Notes under the pieces: model-generated | The model's database searches: none | Seen by the model: the letters and a program-made list of their open reading frames with translations, nothing else | Told to the model about the DNA's origin: nothing | Source of the DNA: Pseudoneurospora amorphoporcata | Lineage: Eukaryota; Ascomycota; Sordariomycetes; Sordariales; Sordariaceae | Direction of reading: 5' to 3' | DNA: 64,000 nt | Assembly (NCBI GenBank): GCA_033297205.1 | Contig: MU859061.1 | Span: 434,001 to 498,000, forward strand | Position numbers and translations under genes: made by a program | Shown: positions 32,920 through 44,216 of the stretch, piece after piece | Numbering within the stretch: position 1 is the stretch's first letter | Layout of the letters: every line of letters begins with the position of its first letter

Positions 32920-33593
32920 TTGGAAACGAAGCCATATATACGATATCCAAGAGACCTGGATTCTGCACCAGCCTCAATAGACTATACTAACTCCGTTCAC
33001 CTATCTTATCCGCAATCTGAAAAGGACTTTCTGGCTCAATACTACGCCAGGCTCTCCTTAGCGGACACGGGTGCGGACAAAAAATCTCCCATTCCTATAA
33101 CTGCCCCTTCCACTGTCACGGTTATACTTGAAGCGCTAGCCTAGCAATCCCAGATTGTCACAGAGACCATGGGCAGGGGAGCCACAGGCCTCACCACCAC
33201 CACGGTCACGGGCATCGCGGGCATATCTACGCGCACTATAACCGGACCGGACGGAACCGTCCTCGTCCCACCTCCTATCCCTGTCCACCCCGGCTGTGAA
33301 CTCTCCCCGCAAATGGCTAAAGCGATGGAAGATTCTGTAATCGAGTATTGTTGTGACTATATAAAGGCTAAGAATCTGCTTAGAGACAAGGTAAGCAAAC
33401 GAGTAGTAAAACGTTAGATGAGAAATTGAAAACTTACTATTACTAGATCGTGGCAAAGGTCCTCGAGAATAATTAGGAGAAGATTATGGAATTGTTGCAA
33501 AATGAACTTGATCAGATGAACAGCGAGGAGGAGGATGATGATCTCGACTTTGACTCCGACAGGGAGGAAGGCGACCGGACCTTGGAGGGTTAA
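32920..33593 (+). pseudogene. Two-exon gene of unknown function with two in-frame TAGs
   Basis: Exons 32920-33390 and 33447-33593 (intron GTAAGC..CTAG, 56 nt) form one frame of 206 codons. It begins METKPYIRYPRDLD and continues with a Thr/Gly/Pro-rich middle (GLTTTTVTGIAGIS, GPDGTVLVPPPIPVHPG), a helical part (MAKAMEDSVIEYCCDYIKAK) and an acidic coiled-coil tail (ELLQNELDQMNSEEEDDD-like). TAG codons at 33142 and 33474 are each one transition from CAG. Part of it is repeated inverted at 30245-30420. The true start may be farther upstream. No family was recognised. Confidence 0.5.
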
Positions 33594-33644
33594 GATTAGA
33601 GGAGGATTGGAAGCTATAATATTATATAACGAACGATGTTCGGT

Positions 33645-33855
33645 GTTACGGCACTGGCGGATGGGTCCCGGCACGGCGGAACGTGCACATGATGTCGTGC
33701 CGCGTGCACCGGCCATCTGGGCCCTGGGTTGAAACCCTGGGCACCAGGCGCGCCTTTGCACGTTTCTCTCTTTTTCTTCTTTATCTTGTGATTCTACTAT
33801 AGACATGGAATCAACGTGTTCAGCTTTGTCTCTCGTGACCATGTCGCTCGTGACA
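33645..33855. mobile_element. Solo LTR with perfect target duplication TTCGG
   Basis: 211 bp from tgttacggcactggcgg to gtcgctcgtgaca, flanked by TTCGG at 33640-33644 and 33856-33860. Same family ends as 18223-18443. Confidence 0.85.
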
Positions 33856-33986
33856 TTCGGAAAAAGCTGAAAAGCTGAGCCTTACCCGCGCCACGGCCCT
33901 ATAAGTGGTGCAAGCTACCAGGCCGCTATTGCTAACCCTGTAGATTCTGTGATAGAAAGCTACGGCCCTCGCCCAAGTCGAGTTTA

Positions 33987-34498
33987 TTGATTGGCGCCCT
34001 GAAGTCTCTAGGTCTAGAATGCCCCGCCTCTAAAAAGAAATGTCCTCGGAAACTTGTGCAAGGACTGCCCGACGAGAGAATGGAGCCGCCAGGCGATAAC
34101 ACAAAGATAATAGCGGATAGTACTGTGGCCTCGTCTCTTCCGCAACACCTGAAGACATCCAAACTGGACGGTTCTGGCTTTGAAAACTGCGACATCCGTT
34201 CCGAGGCTGGTCGAACCGAGAGCTCTTTTGCTCCCAGCTCTGCTCCTGATGGATCTAGATTAAGGATGCCTTCAATGCCAGACGAAGCACAACAAGGGCC
34301 ATTCGAGTGCCCCTTCTGTTACCGGGTGATATCAGTTAAGACAACGACAGAATGGAGGTGAGAAATACCCGATGGGCTGCACTTATTCAGGTTCTTTTCT
34401 ATGCTGATCACTCGCTGTGCAGAAAACATGTTTTTGGAGACTTGCGGCCTTACATCTGCCTATATCCGGACTGTTCCGCTGTAGGGCAAGACTTCTAA
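33987..34498 (+). pseudogene. Fragment of a fungal zinc-finger-type protein (CPFCYRVIS..KHVFGDLRPYIC)
   Basis: Exons 33987-34357 and 34423-34498 (65-nt intron GTGAGA..GTGCAG). The C-terminal part GPFECPFCYRVISVKTTTEW joins across the intron to RKHVFGDLRPYICLYPDCS. This is a recurrent fungal C2H2-like module, usually followed by more fingers and often found in proteins with NLR or ankyrin links. TVASSLPQHLKTSK and SSFAPSSAPDGSRLRMP precede it, as in that family. The frame ends at 34498 exactly where a retrotransposon gag fragment begins, so the rest of the gene was lost. Confidence 0.6.
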
Positions 34499-34860
34499 CG
34501 ACGTCACCAGTGGATACAGCATGTCCAGCAAGCTCATTAGAAGATATTGCTCTGTCCTTTAGGGTGCAAAGACTTGCATATCAAAGACTCGTAGAGCGAG
34601 GAGCGGGGAGCGGTACTAGGCGCTTTGGTGGCGGCGCGTTGTTCCAGAATTCGGAGGACAGAAGCGGCGTCGGGGGCCTTCTGATCGGTTCGTTCGAAGG
34701 CCTCTTGGATGGCCTTCTGGGTGCTCTGTCGGAGGCTCGCAGTTTGAGCGACTCGTTCCTCGAGGTCCCTCACGTGGTTCGGGTCGACGAGTTTGTCGAA
34801 GATGTCGTTGATCTGGGAGTCCTTGACCGTAGCCCAGGTCTCGACCTGTCCCAGGAATGG
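34499..34860 (-). pseudogene. Gypsy gag fragment
   Basis: Minus-strand frame with VETWATVKDSQINDIFDKLV and a coiled coil, ending PDAASVLRILEQRAATKAPS. This corresponds to the gag of element B (IDTWASQIHNMLTKFVDHER..). Only the central gag part is present. Confidence 0.65.
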
Positions 34861-35002
34861 GCATGAGGCGGTTGTTAAGCTGCTTCTCGATACTGGCAAG
34901 GTTAACGCAGATGCTAAGGACGGGGCTGGACGGACAGCGCTATATACGGCGGCGGAAAATGGGCATGAGGCGGTTGTTAAGCTACTCAGCCCTGCATCCT
35001 AA
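34855..35002 (+). pseudogene. Ankyrin-repeat fragment
   Basis: Reads NGHEAVVKLLLDTGKVNADA, KDGAGRTALYTAAENGHEAV and VKLL, i.e. about one and a half ankyrin repeats of the near-identical type found in fungal NLR proteins. It is cut off on both sides. Confidence 0.75.
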
Positions 35003-35105
35003 GAGGCAGGCTTGGAGGACAACTCTACCTCGAGTCAGCCTTTCATAATCTTTCCTCCTGCAAGAATTGATCTTGGTTTACTCCCTAATCTTTATTGTTT
35101 GGCTT

Positions 35106-35262
35106 GGAACAGGATAGTTCTTGGATTACTTGCAACGGCCAGAACGTACTTTGGCTGCTACTGAATTACTAACCGTTTAATTGTAACCTCCAGGGACGGA
35201 TGATATCCATTGGCAGCGTATCAGGACTGGTTTGGTTTATTGGTTTCTCGCAAGACATATAA
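35106..35262 (+). pseudogene. C-terminal tail of a further NLR copy
   Basis: Plus-strand reading LEQDSSWITCNGQNVLWL and then GRMISIGSVSGLVWFIGF plus SQDI and a stop matches the last 60 residues of the intact NLR (SLEQDKSWITCNGQNVLWL..), with a TAA in the middle. It is followed by the duplicated NLR 3' flank. Confidence 0.8.
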
Positions 35263-36770
35263 TGTATTCTATGTCTTTCTCAATTCCTTTCTTTTTATTT
35301 AATTTTCTAGCATACTACCAGAAGGGTCTGGGAGGATAGGCAAATTTATAGGAAATTTGTAAATTCTAGTAACCTTCTACTGTTGTCAAGCTGACGTATT
35401 CCATTACGAAGAAGCAAGACGATTCCATCCCTTGACTCTCCTTTTGCAGGTGCCTGTGCGGTCCAGATGCTACGGGATTAACCCGTGACTGCCCAGTTGT
35501 TACCGGGTTAGCCTGTCACATTGTCGCACTACACGTCCGCGCACACGGACTGGCCTGTCTGGGCTCTCGCCCATATAGCCAGTCCTCTACGCACATCTTC
35601 CTTTTCTCTCCTTCGCCCAACAACTCATATCTTACCATACCTCCGACGATGCCCTCTCGCCCCGTGATACCAGTCATGGCCAAGCTTGGTACAGTCGTAG
35701 AGGCCTCGATTCTCCTCGATCGGATAAGTGGTCTCTTCCTTAGTAGTGCTTGGGTGAGTCAACACACTTGAAGTAGTGTCGCCACAGCTACATGGTCTTC
35801 TTTAGTCTAAATGCGAGAGATCGCGGTTTAACATGCGGCTTCATACCACCGACTAGGTGTTGAAGGTACTGTCATAGCGCTGGCAGACCACTACACCCCT
35901 AGGGTATGTTCTAAAAAGATACAAGTAGCCTAAGCTGGCAATTCGGTCGCTCAAGTGGTCTTATATAGTTACGATGGCAGTCAAAAGGCACAGCTGCAAG
36001 GCTGCCATCACAGGTACTCCAAGACTGACTTCACACTAGGTAGTAATTCGGCTCGTATGGGTGATGAAATGCTATCCTTCTTTCTGGATTAACCATGCTG
36101 ACCAATGGGAAGAAGCTCAGTCTTGTGAATGGTCGTTACTGCCACTCCGACATGTCCGGTTCAGAATTCCGCCTGCGGCTTTGAACTTGGTTGTGATAAC
36201 CTAGAACAGGACAGCGAGTTCTACAACTTTACGCCCTCGCCGCTGAAGGATAAAGGTCACCGTGTGCTGCCATAGAACCATGGTATCGAAGCCTAATTTA
36301 GAATTAACGTTCAATGTGCTAGCCCGCCTCATAGCCTTAGCCGCGCTTGGCGTGAGTGATGGGATGAAAACGCTTCTGGAAACGCCGGCGTTTCTCACCA
36401 CTGCCGGCGTATGAAGGGTTAATTTTTTACTTTTGCCACAGCGTGGCACTTACAGAAAAGTGTCCAGCCGCTAACCTCTGTTCCCCTACTTTCTGTAGGA
36501 TTGACGTACTCGCCCTAACATTCATATCCCGGCAGAGGTGTAGCTGAGTCATCCAAATCCCTGTCAAAAACTCCTCCCATAGATAACCTTCCCCTCACTG
36601 GCTTATCTATGGGAGAGCGGACGGGATCCCGAGTTTTCCAGTGGGTATGGTCGTATGTGATAGTATTGCCTAGGAAACGCACTTATATAGCCCGCTACAA
36701 TCTGTAATGATGAACATTTCATGCTTTCCCGGAGGACCATAACACAAATCTCCATGGGTAACACAAATAA
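35263..36770. repeat. NLR 3' flank copy and unassigned repeat sequence
   Basis: 35270-35580 is the inverted counterpart of 24250-24690. 36540-36620 matches 21596-21660. Between them I recognise no gene. This is the right edge of the accessory region. Confidence 0.5.
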
Positions 36771-37105
36771 ACAAACACACCCATTAACCTAAACACAGCA
36801 ATATTGCATCTGGACTTTAACAAAACTCTAGCCTCCCTCCCTCCCCTCTTTGCCCTTTTTCCCTCCATCTCTTCGATCCACCACACCACACTACACTACA
36901 CCGTACCACATCACACCACACCATACCATACCACACCACACCACACCACACCAAGCCAGACTACACGACAACATACATGTACCAACCACCCCAACCACCC
37001 CGACCAGCCCCGCCCCCCCCCCCCCACACAACCAACCACCCGGCCCCACACCGGGGGGGGGGGGCGCCCTTTTTTTTTAAAAGGACATTAGACCTTCATC
37101 CATCC
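36771..37105. repeat. (CACAC)n microsatellite with poly-C, poly-G and poly-T runs
   Basis: Contains imperfect accacaccacac repeats at 36885-36955, 13 C at 37013-37025, 12 G at 37053-37064 and about nine T at 37070-37078. Such neighbouring homopolymers are unusual and may mark a low-quality assembly join. Confidence 0.8.
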
Positions 37106-37367
37106 TTAAAGCAAAGCCAGGACCTGATTCTCTCGCGCTAAAAGATCCACATCCACCTTCGCCCGGTCAATCATCCCCCTTATCTTCGCAATCTCCTGCT
37201 CCAGCCGCCTGACGTCGTCGGCTTTTTGGCGGCGGCGGCCACGGCGGTGGGAGGATTGGGCGCGGCGGATCCGGACTTGGAGGCGGCGGCGGGTGTGGTA
37301 TTCGTGGTTTTTGGCTCCGGAGAGTTCGGGTTGTGGTTGTGGTTGGGGTGGGAACTGGGTATTCGAG

Positions 37368-37398
<31 letters not shown>

Positions 37399-37639
37399 GA
37401 GAAGAAGAAGAGGGCGGTGGTGATATGGGGGTGCGGGGTGGTGTTGTTGGCGGCGGTGGTGGTGGTGGTGAACATGAAGTTGTTGGTGGTGTTGGTTTGA
37501 TGATGATGATGGAGGACAAGGACTGTCGACTGTGGCTGGTAGGCGGACTCGGACTGGTAGAGGTAGGTTGCGTCTCGGGAGTTTGTGAAGGAGATGGAGG
37601 AGGTAATGGTGTGTTGTTGTCGTGGGCTCCCTCCGTCAT
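37106..37639 (-). CDS. Putative bZIP-like protein, apparently truncated
   Basis: From ATG 37639 (MTEGAHDNNTPLPPPSPSQ) the frame gives 177 aa: a Pro/Ser-rich N-terminus with a long poly-Ser run, then a basic segment (RRRLQVRIRRAQSSHRRGRR) and a leucine-zipper-like helix (VRRLEQEIAKIRGMIDRAKV followed by DVDLLARENQVLALL). The order basic region, short spacer, heptads and EN matches fungal bZIP transcription factors that bind DNA as dimers. It stops right after the zipper, about 27 bp from the odd homopolymer block, so the C-terminus may be lost by rearrangement or misassembly. The open frame extends upstream to 37870, but the internal ATG is the better start. Confidence 0.5.
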
Positions 37640-39131
37640 GGTCGGTCGGGGAGGTCGGGGAGGTCGGGGATGAGAGATGGGTAGGAAGAACTGGAAGGAA
37701 GGAAGGAAAGAAAAGAATGTCTTTGCTTCTGCCTTCTTGCTTGTTCTTTTTTGTTCAACGCCGTAGAGTAATTTGAACTTGTAAATTGTAGTTATGCTGG
37801 TGCAGTTGAGATGAAGAGGAAAGAGCGGGAGTAATGAATGAATCTGGATCCGCAAGAAGTCAGTCATCAAGGCAACGAAGTAAGTACCTTAGATAAACGA
37901 AATACTTTGGTTGGTTAAGCATTCGCTTTGGAGCGTACCTTACCTTTGCCCTCGAGACCAAACAGATAGAAAAAAAAATCCCACAGAAGCAACAAACTCA
38001 CAAAAGACACTCCGCAAGGGACTCAACACGGACTACCATTATTCCAACATCAAAGTCTCCGAATAAGTACCAACTCAGTATCTTCCCCCCTCCCCTCCCC
38101 TCCCCTCTTCCCGTGCTAAGTCTAGGCAACATCGAAATCACTACCTTACTTGGATTTGTCATGATCTCTACAGGTAGGTAGTATAGACGGAAAGGAATCC
38201 CGCCATTGCAGCCTTGTCACTTCACTGACACAGCTACAGTAGCTGACTGACTGATATCTGCCATTGAAACCAAACTCAAATCAAGATTAAGTCTAAAACT
38301 CAAATACCATCCTGCTATCATGCCCACACCACCACCAGTGCAAACTCATCAATCAACGTAGTAGGTAAGTAGTAACCCGCCTTGTCAATCTGTCATCCAT
38401 CCATCCCCATCTACCGTATCTATCACTCAGACCTGCATCTCCCAAAGTGGAGAGGTAAGAAAGAACCTTGATGGCCCGGGGTTTGCGGATGGATCCATCC
38501 ATCCATCCAACCCCCAGGACCAAACTAAAGTTCCTCGCTTGGTTGTAATGGTGTTGACAAATACTCGTGATGCAACGCTGTGATGGATGGATCAATGCTG
38601 GGCTAAGGTACCTTACCTCAACCGGGATGGGATTTGAGTTATTGATCAATAGGTATCAATATCTTGCTTCAATTCGTTCGCTAGACTAAACAGGTAGGGT
38701 TTTGTTTGTTTATTTGGCTTACTTCTTCGCTGCTAGCGCTGCTTTATCTTCCGAATAAGCGCAACTGAAAAAAAAAAAAAAACTAATTCTTCGATCCATC
38801 CACTTATGGTATATCCTTCTCTCATCCTATATGCTGTCTCCTCATCCGTCTCACCCCTGCCCTTCCTCCGATCAATTCTTCGCTGATCCCTTGCTATACC
38901 CTTATAATTCCGACCAAAGAAAAAAAAAGACTTAAAATTTTCCGACCCTCATCCTTTTTCCTTTTCCATTCCCTTTTTTTCCCTTTTCCCTCCCAAACGC
39001 CATAAGTGACGAAGGCGATGCGCTTTCCAACCCCTTTCGCCATGCAGACAGAACAATGAAAAAAAAAGAAATAATGCCCCATCTTCCACATTCACCCAAC
39101 GCTCTTCTTCAAGCCTTTGAAGTCCTTCCTC
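37640..39131. other. Intergenic region with ATCC repeats and A-runs
   Basis: Includes (atcc)n and (tggatgga)n motifs at about 38390-38600, an A15 run at 38767-38781 and pyrimidine-rich stretches at 38810-39000. I see no gene; it holds the bZIP-like promoter and the RRN3 3' end. Confidence 0.5.
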
Positions 39132-41376
39132 CTAAGTCCTTCGAAAACTCCCATGATACCTCCTCTCCTCTTCTTCTCCATCCGTGCTGTCCTCATCACC
39201 CTCAGCATGTTCCACGTCTTCCCCACCCTCCTCATCACTCTCATAATCGCTCGCATCCCCAATCTCGCCCATCCCATCCTCACTGACATCATCATCGTCA
39301 TCATCATCCTCACTCTCACTATCATCATCATCACCGCCCTTCTCAAGCACAGCAATACTCCTCCACTCGACATAATTCTTGTCCAAATCCAACCACCTCT
39401 TCGCCACGGGCAGCTGGAAGGGGTCAAAGGGGAAGCAAGCCTCGATGTGCGTCCAGTTCTCGTGGTCGAATTCGAAGCCGGAGTCGCGGAGGGCGCCGCC
39501 GGTGGCGTATGAGCTGGTGAAAAATTGCGAGAGGTGGATAGTCTTGTTCTTTTCGATTTGCGGGTAAATGTAGATTAGGCGGAGGTGGTGGGAGAGACGA
39601 GCGAACTCGTCGACGATTATGGGGGAGCAGCATTTTAGGGGCTGTTGTTTTTTTTCAGGGGTATATCTGGTTAGTAAACGTGCCTTATTTGGGTGATGGA
39701 TGGATGGACCGAAGACTCACATTAAGTTTACTCGCAATATTCACCTGCAACCTCTGCCTCAAGCCCTTCATCCACGGCAAATCCTGCCCCAAAAAGCTGG
39801 CCGGGTCGTCCCAGTCAAAGGTCGCGGGGACCTCGTCCCGATAGATCAGGTCCCGCCAGCGGAAGCAGAAGATGTACAGCAACCCCTGAAAGTAGGCATA
39901 ATACTGACTATAGCGCCGGATGTCCGGTCCGCGGCAGCTGGTGTGGGTGTTTCTGTAGTGATCGATGTAGTCCAGAAAAGTCTGCGCAATCAGCTGCACC
40001 TGCTCGCTCTGCACGCGGGCTCCTCGCGCCGTGAAGGAGGCCAGGTAGGCGACAGCCGCTTGCTTGACTACGGGTGCGCGATTGGATTGGAAGGCGATGT
40101 TGAACAAAGTGCCGATGAACATCTCCATTAGCCGGTTGGACTTCATGGCGAACTTGAAGAGGAGGTATTGCGTGTGGCGCGATTTGAGGTGGGGGAGGAT
40201 GACGTTGACGAAGTCGGTTAGGAGGTCTTCGAATGTTGCGAGTGCCTCTTGGCTATCGGGGTCGGCAAAGACGGGGTCGTAGATGGAGAAGAGGAGGTCG
40301 AGGATTGCGTCCATGGTTTCGAGTTTGCTTTTTAGTAGGAGAATCCGCCGCGTTTGCTCGTCGCTTTCCTCCTCGTCTTCGTCGTCCGAATCGGCGTCGC
40401 TCATGGCATCGTCGTCCTCGTCGTCGCTCTTAGCGTTCGAGGCTTCGAGTTGCCGTAGAACCGCCCGTGTGGTCTCATCGTCATCGTTCTCCAGATCGAG
40501 TGTCATTTCGACGTCCAGCTTTACCAAGCGCGAGAGGATCAGCTCCATTATGTCCCGTTCCAAATCCGGCTTGTCTGCTTTCAGCCTGAGCAAGTGATCG
40601 ATGTATTCCATATGTCTCGTCTTCGACTCTTCGGTATGTGGGAACTTGTGCGTTACGATGTCGAGGATCATCGGTCGTGCGTCGGCGTAGAGCTCGAGGA
40701 GGTATTTCAGACCGAGATGTAGCCGTTCTTTCTTCGTCTCGCTATCGACAGGCGGGAACCCCGGTACGACTTCTACGGTCGAGGATCGTGTTTCTGTGAA
40801 CTTGTCGACCATCATCGAGAGTGCTTGTTGCCTGAAAGACACCTTCGCAGACAAGGCTGCTAGTAGCTGAATGTACGCCCGTGCAAAAACATCGTCTCTG
40901 TCCAACCATGTGCAACTGAGCACCGCCCGTATAAGCCCCGAACACGATCTATCCAGCAATGGTGCATGGCTGGTCAACGCGACGACGTAAACCTGGAGGT
41001 CTTGTGGTTGTGGTGCATCGGCATCTTCCTCTTCGACAATTGTTCGCTTCGGGCTCGGGCAAAAGATTTCTTTCAGACCATCGTAGTCCTCGTCGTCTCC
41101 ACGGGCATGACCCTCAAGGGCCTGCTTGACCTCGCGTTTTGCATCGTCCAACGTCTTGCCACCGAACTCCTTGATCATGTTGAGCTTGTCGTTGAACATG
41201 ACGGTTTTCCTCTTCTTGACGGGGCTGCTGCCTGGTAGGCCGTCGCTGCTCTCGCCGTCCTCTTCCCTGGGCCTCCTCCCGAGCACTGTGGACGGCTTTC
41301 GTAGGATGGACTTGATGGCGGATGAAGTGAGCGGGGTTGCCTGCGATCGGGTCGCGACCGGAGTGAGAGTTGTCAT
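39132..41376 (-). CDS. RRN3: RNA polymerase I transcription initiation factor RRN3 (TIF-IA)
   Basis: Two exons, 41376-39721 and 39641-39132, with a 79-nt intron (GTGAGT..CAACAG), encode 721 aa. RRN3 is a HEAT-repeat protein that bridges RNA polymerase I to the core factor at rDNA promoters. Family features seen: SAIKSILRKPS near the start, WLDRDDVFARAYIQLLAALS, LHLGLKYLLELYADARP, a highly acidic linker (DDEDDDAMSDADSDDEDEEE, about residues 315-335), SRHTQYLLFKFAM, YYAYFQGLLYIFCFRW, and, after the intron, KCCSPIIVDEFARLSHHLRL and FPFDPFQLPVAKRW. It ends in a second acidic tail. Length agrees with fungal RRN3 proteins. Neighbouring plus-strand frames are shadows. Confidence 0.93.
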
Positions 41377-42745
41377 GATCGAAGATGGGGATGGGCGGAT
41401 AATATTCGCCGTCTAACCAGGGGTTGGTCTATTATCTGGAGATTATTTTGTTGATAGGAAGTGGATCCCTGGAGATCGATTTGGCCGGCAGAAAAAAAAA
41501 CGAAGATGATAATTTAGCGTGGTGTTGTGGTGGAAATGGAAAAGGTACGCAGTCCTCGGTCTGTTTCGTTTTCGATGTGCAACGTCTTGAATGTCCAGTG
41601 ATTCAGGTCTCACTCCCGTCGCAGATTTGGCCAAACAACAATAGCATACTTGTCGAGATTGAGATTACAAGCAGTATGAAGCGAAAGAAGGTGCGGGAGT
41701 CTCCTTGGGGCCAGTGGCATTCCGCTCTGGTCTGGTCTGGTCTTTTCTTCGTTGCTGGCCGCAAGGATACCGCTTGAAAGAGTTTGTTTACGCTGTGATG
41801 AAAAGACAAATCAATTGCGACTTTAGATGTTTTTCCCCCCATCTGTTAGTGACCGGAAGGTCTCCATATGCCCCCACAGTATGGCACGTGCTCGCCGGCT
41901 ATGTTGGGCCGTGATTGACGGATCAGGAAGGCGGTGAGCTTATCGGTCTCGGTGAGTTGACGCTTGATTACATAACCACTGACATCGGGTTCAACCTCTC
42001 CGTCCCCAGATTCCCATGTCATTGCCCGGCATCATACACATAATGGCTTAATCATACGAAGACATGGGAAATGTTCATTAGAGACATCATGATGAGTTTT
42101 AGAGTACAGGCAACAACTTCACGAGATTACACCGTTAACTTATCCATTGTTCAGTCTATTCCTGATGTGATTGCTACTTGGAACATGGTAACAAGTAGCA
42201 GAGATGCAAGATCATCACCTCCGGCTCTCTCACCAAGAAAGACAGCAATCTCCATAACCGCTCATTGCGCCAGCTAGCCGACTAAATACCAATTTTGGTG
42301 GCCGCTCCTGTATCTTTGAAGACCAAACAAAATCCACCCCCGAGAAAAAGAAAAGCAAAAGAAAAACAGAGTAATGTAAGAGGTCGCTGCTCATTGCCTT
42401 AAAAAGCCAACAAGCAACGACCCCATAGTTATACATACATCAGAAACTCGGTAATCGTGAGCGTGGGTATTCGTAATCCTTCTCAGTTTCAGCGGCAGGT
42501 GCATTTGTTTCACCAACCACATGGCTTCTCCTCGGCACAGCGGCGCTTGCTTGTCTTAAATCGTTGCAAACCGGATCATCGAACGTCTCAATAGAGCAGA
42601 ACGTCGTCTGGACCCAGTTTCGGATCGTCCCCTTCATCCACAAGCTTATGGAATGACTATTCGCTGCCAAGGACCATAGGATCCGAAAAGCACTGCCGAC
42701 GCTTATAAGGCTCCAGGAGTCTTGGGATTGTCGGAGGATTGTTCT
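41377..42745. other. Intergenic region between RRN3 and HAP3
   Basis: Promoter side of RRN3 (left) and 3' side of HAP3 (right). Short frames at 41424-42670 have no recognisable motif. Confidence 0.5.
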
Positions 42746-42926
42746 TGTTGATCAAGTTCGGGGTCTATGGGCCCCCCGTACCCTTCAGCACCGCCGCCGT
42801 TATGACCTGTCTGGGCTCCAAGAGCCTCGAGATTTGCGAAGGTTTCCTATTGTTGATGAAGTTTCGGGGTCTATGGACCCCTAGTACCCTTCAGCACCGC
42901 TGCCGTTATGACCTGTCTGGGCGCCA
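42746..42926. repeat. Tandem duplication of the HAP3 3' end
   Basis: A block of about 75 bp at 42746-42820 is repeated at 42852-42926 (ggggtctatgg..cccttcagcaccgc..tatgacctgtctgggc) with about 88-90% identity. The right copy holds the HAP3 stop codon. The left copy has no stop at that place and stays open to TAA near 42701. Confidence 0.85.
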
Positions 42927-44216
42927 TAGAGATTGTAGCCTTGAGCATCGCCGCCCTCTTGCTGACCGAGGTCATTGCTGGAGAAACCGCCCTGTCCAGG
43001 TTGGTTCTGGCCCTGAGGCGCACCGTAACCTTGACTGCTGGGTCGATTCTGCTGGTTCTCGCTACGATTGGTCTGATTCTGCTGCTACTGGAGTTAGCCG
43101 GGTTTTCATATTCTCGCCGTACCCTCGGGATCGTTATTGTCATGTCTCGGTATCGTATCGGCCGAAACGCCACGAGGCAGCAATAAGATCCGTGGTACGA
43201 AAGGAGCCCCGCGGAACAAGGAATTTGTTGAATGGAGACCTACTTCTCTGTACTTGGAAAGGTAAATCTTCAGAGCCTCTGCATAGTTTTCAAATCCCAG
43301 AGACGTCATGGCGAACAAGATGTCCTCGCCGTTAACGGTCTTGCGCTTTTCTTGCTGGCATTTTTCCGAAGCTGTGATAGGTCAGATTCAACTTGTTCCT
43401 CTGACTGGATGACTTCTGGCTCCGACGTACCTTCACTGGTGATAAACGAGATGAACTCGCTAACGCACTCTTGCATGCACTCCTTTGCCTCTTTGGCTAT
43501 CTTTGCATTTTCGGGAAGCGCATTCTTCATAATGCGAGCAACTGGGGCAAAGTTGCGTATGTTAGCATCATAAGCGTCACATCTATCGGCCTTGGAAGAG
43601 GAGGAAGAAGCGCGCGGCGCTTCGGGCGACTTGGGCGACGAATGGTGAGACATGGAAGTGTGTAGAGAATATGCGCAGCGGCTGTTCTAGAAGTGCTCTC
43701 GAGCCCAAAGCAGCAGCAGCAAGACAGAAGCGAAGCCAGTCGGAGACGGTCTCGGGTCTGTTTCTCGTCGCCGAACCCTCAGCCATGAATGGACATGGTG
43801 CCATGCAAGCGCAAGCGGGCGTGCTGCTCTGCTCTGGCTGGCCACACGGCTAGAACACAAACCACATACTCCCACGAGCGAGGCGGGCGCACACACGAAT
43901 CATGGTCTGGTGACTGTCCACAAAGACCTAGAGACACAAAGAGGCTCAAGGGCCCGCCGGCACCGAGACAGAGGCCAGAGACAGATAGGGACGGGTAGAG
44001 GAAGGTAGGTCAAGAAGGGCAAGAGAGGATAGGCAACGAGGTGTGTAACATACCATTGGCTATGGGCAACCACCGGTCCTGTTCCTTGACTTCGAACTCA
44101 TACTGGTTGAGCCCGCTCGAGTGTGGGTCCTGAGGGTCGTTCATTTGTGGTTCCTCGCCGGGTGACGGTGCACCTTGTTCGACATCCTTTGAATTGGATT
44201 GGGGGGAGTCGGACAT
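42881..44216 (-). CDS. HAP3: CCAAT-binding complex subunit HAP3 (NF-YB)
   Basis: Exons 44216-44054, 43541-43431, 43371-43244 and 43084-42881 give 201 aa. The start MSDSPQSNSKDVEQG is followed by the conserved histone-fold B domain, about residues 46-134: EQDRWLPIANVARIMKNALP, then ENAKIAKEAKECMQECVSEF, ISFITSEASEKCQQEKRKTV, NGEDILFAMTSLGFENYAEA and LKIYLSKYRE. The Gln/Asn/Gly-rich tail ends AQTGHNGSGAEGY. HAP3 pairs with HAP5 and, with HAP2, binds CCAAT boxes. The first intron is 512 nt, long for this genome. The acceptor of the last exon is ambiguous (43084 or 43081, CAGCAG repeat). A short duplication of the last exon lies just downstream. Confidence 0.93.

Noticed and set aside
37640..37870. 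Upstream 77-codon extension of the bZIP-like ORF
   Set aside because: Hydrophobic and random-looking; the ATG at 37639 begins the Pro/Ser-rich region typical of the protein.
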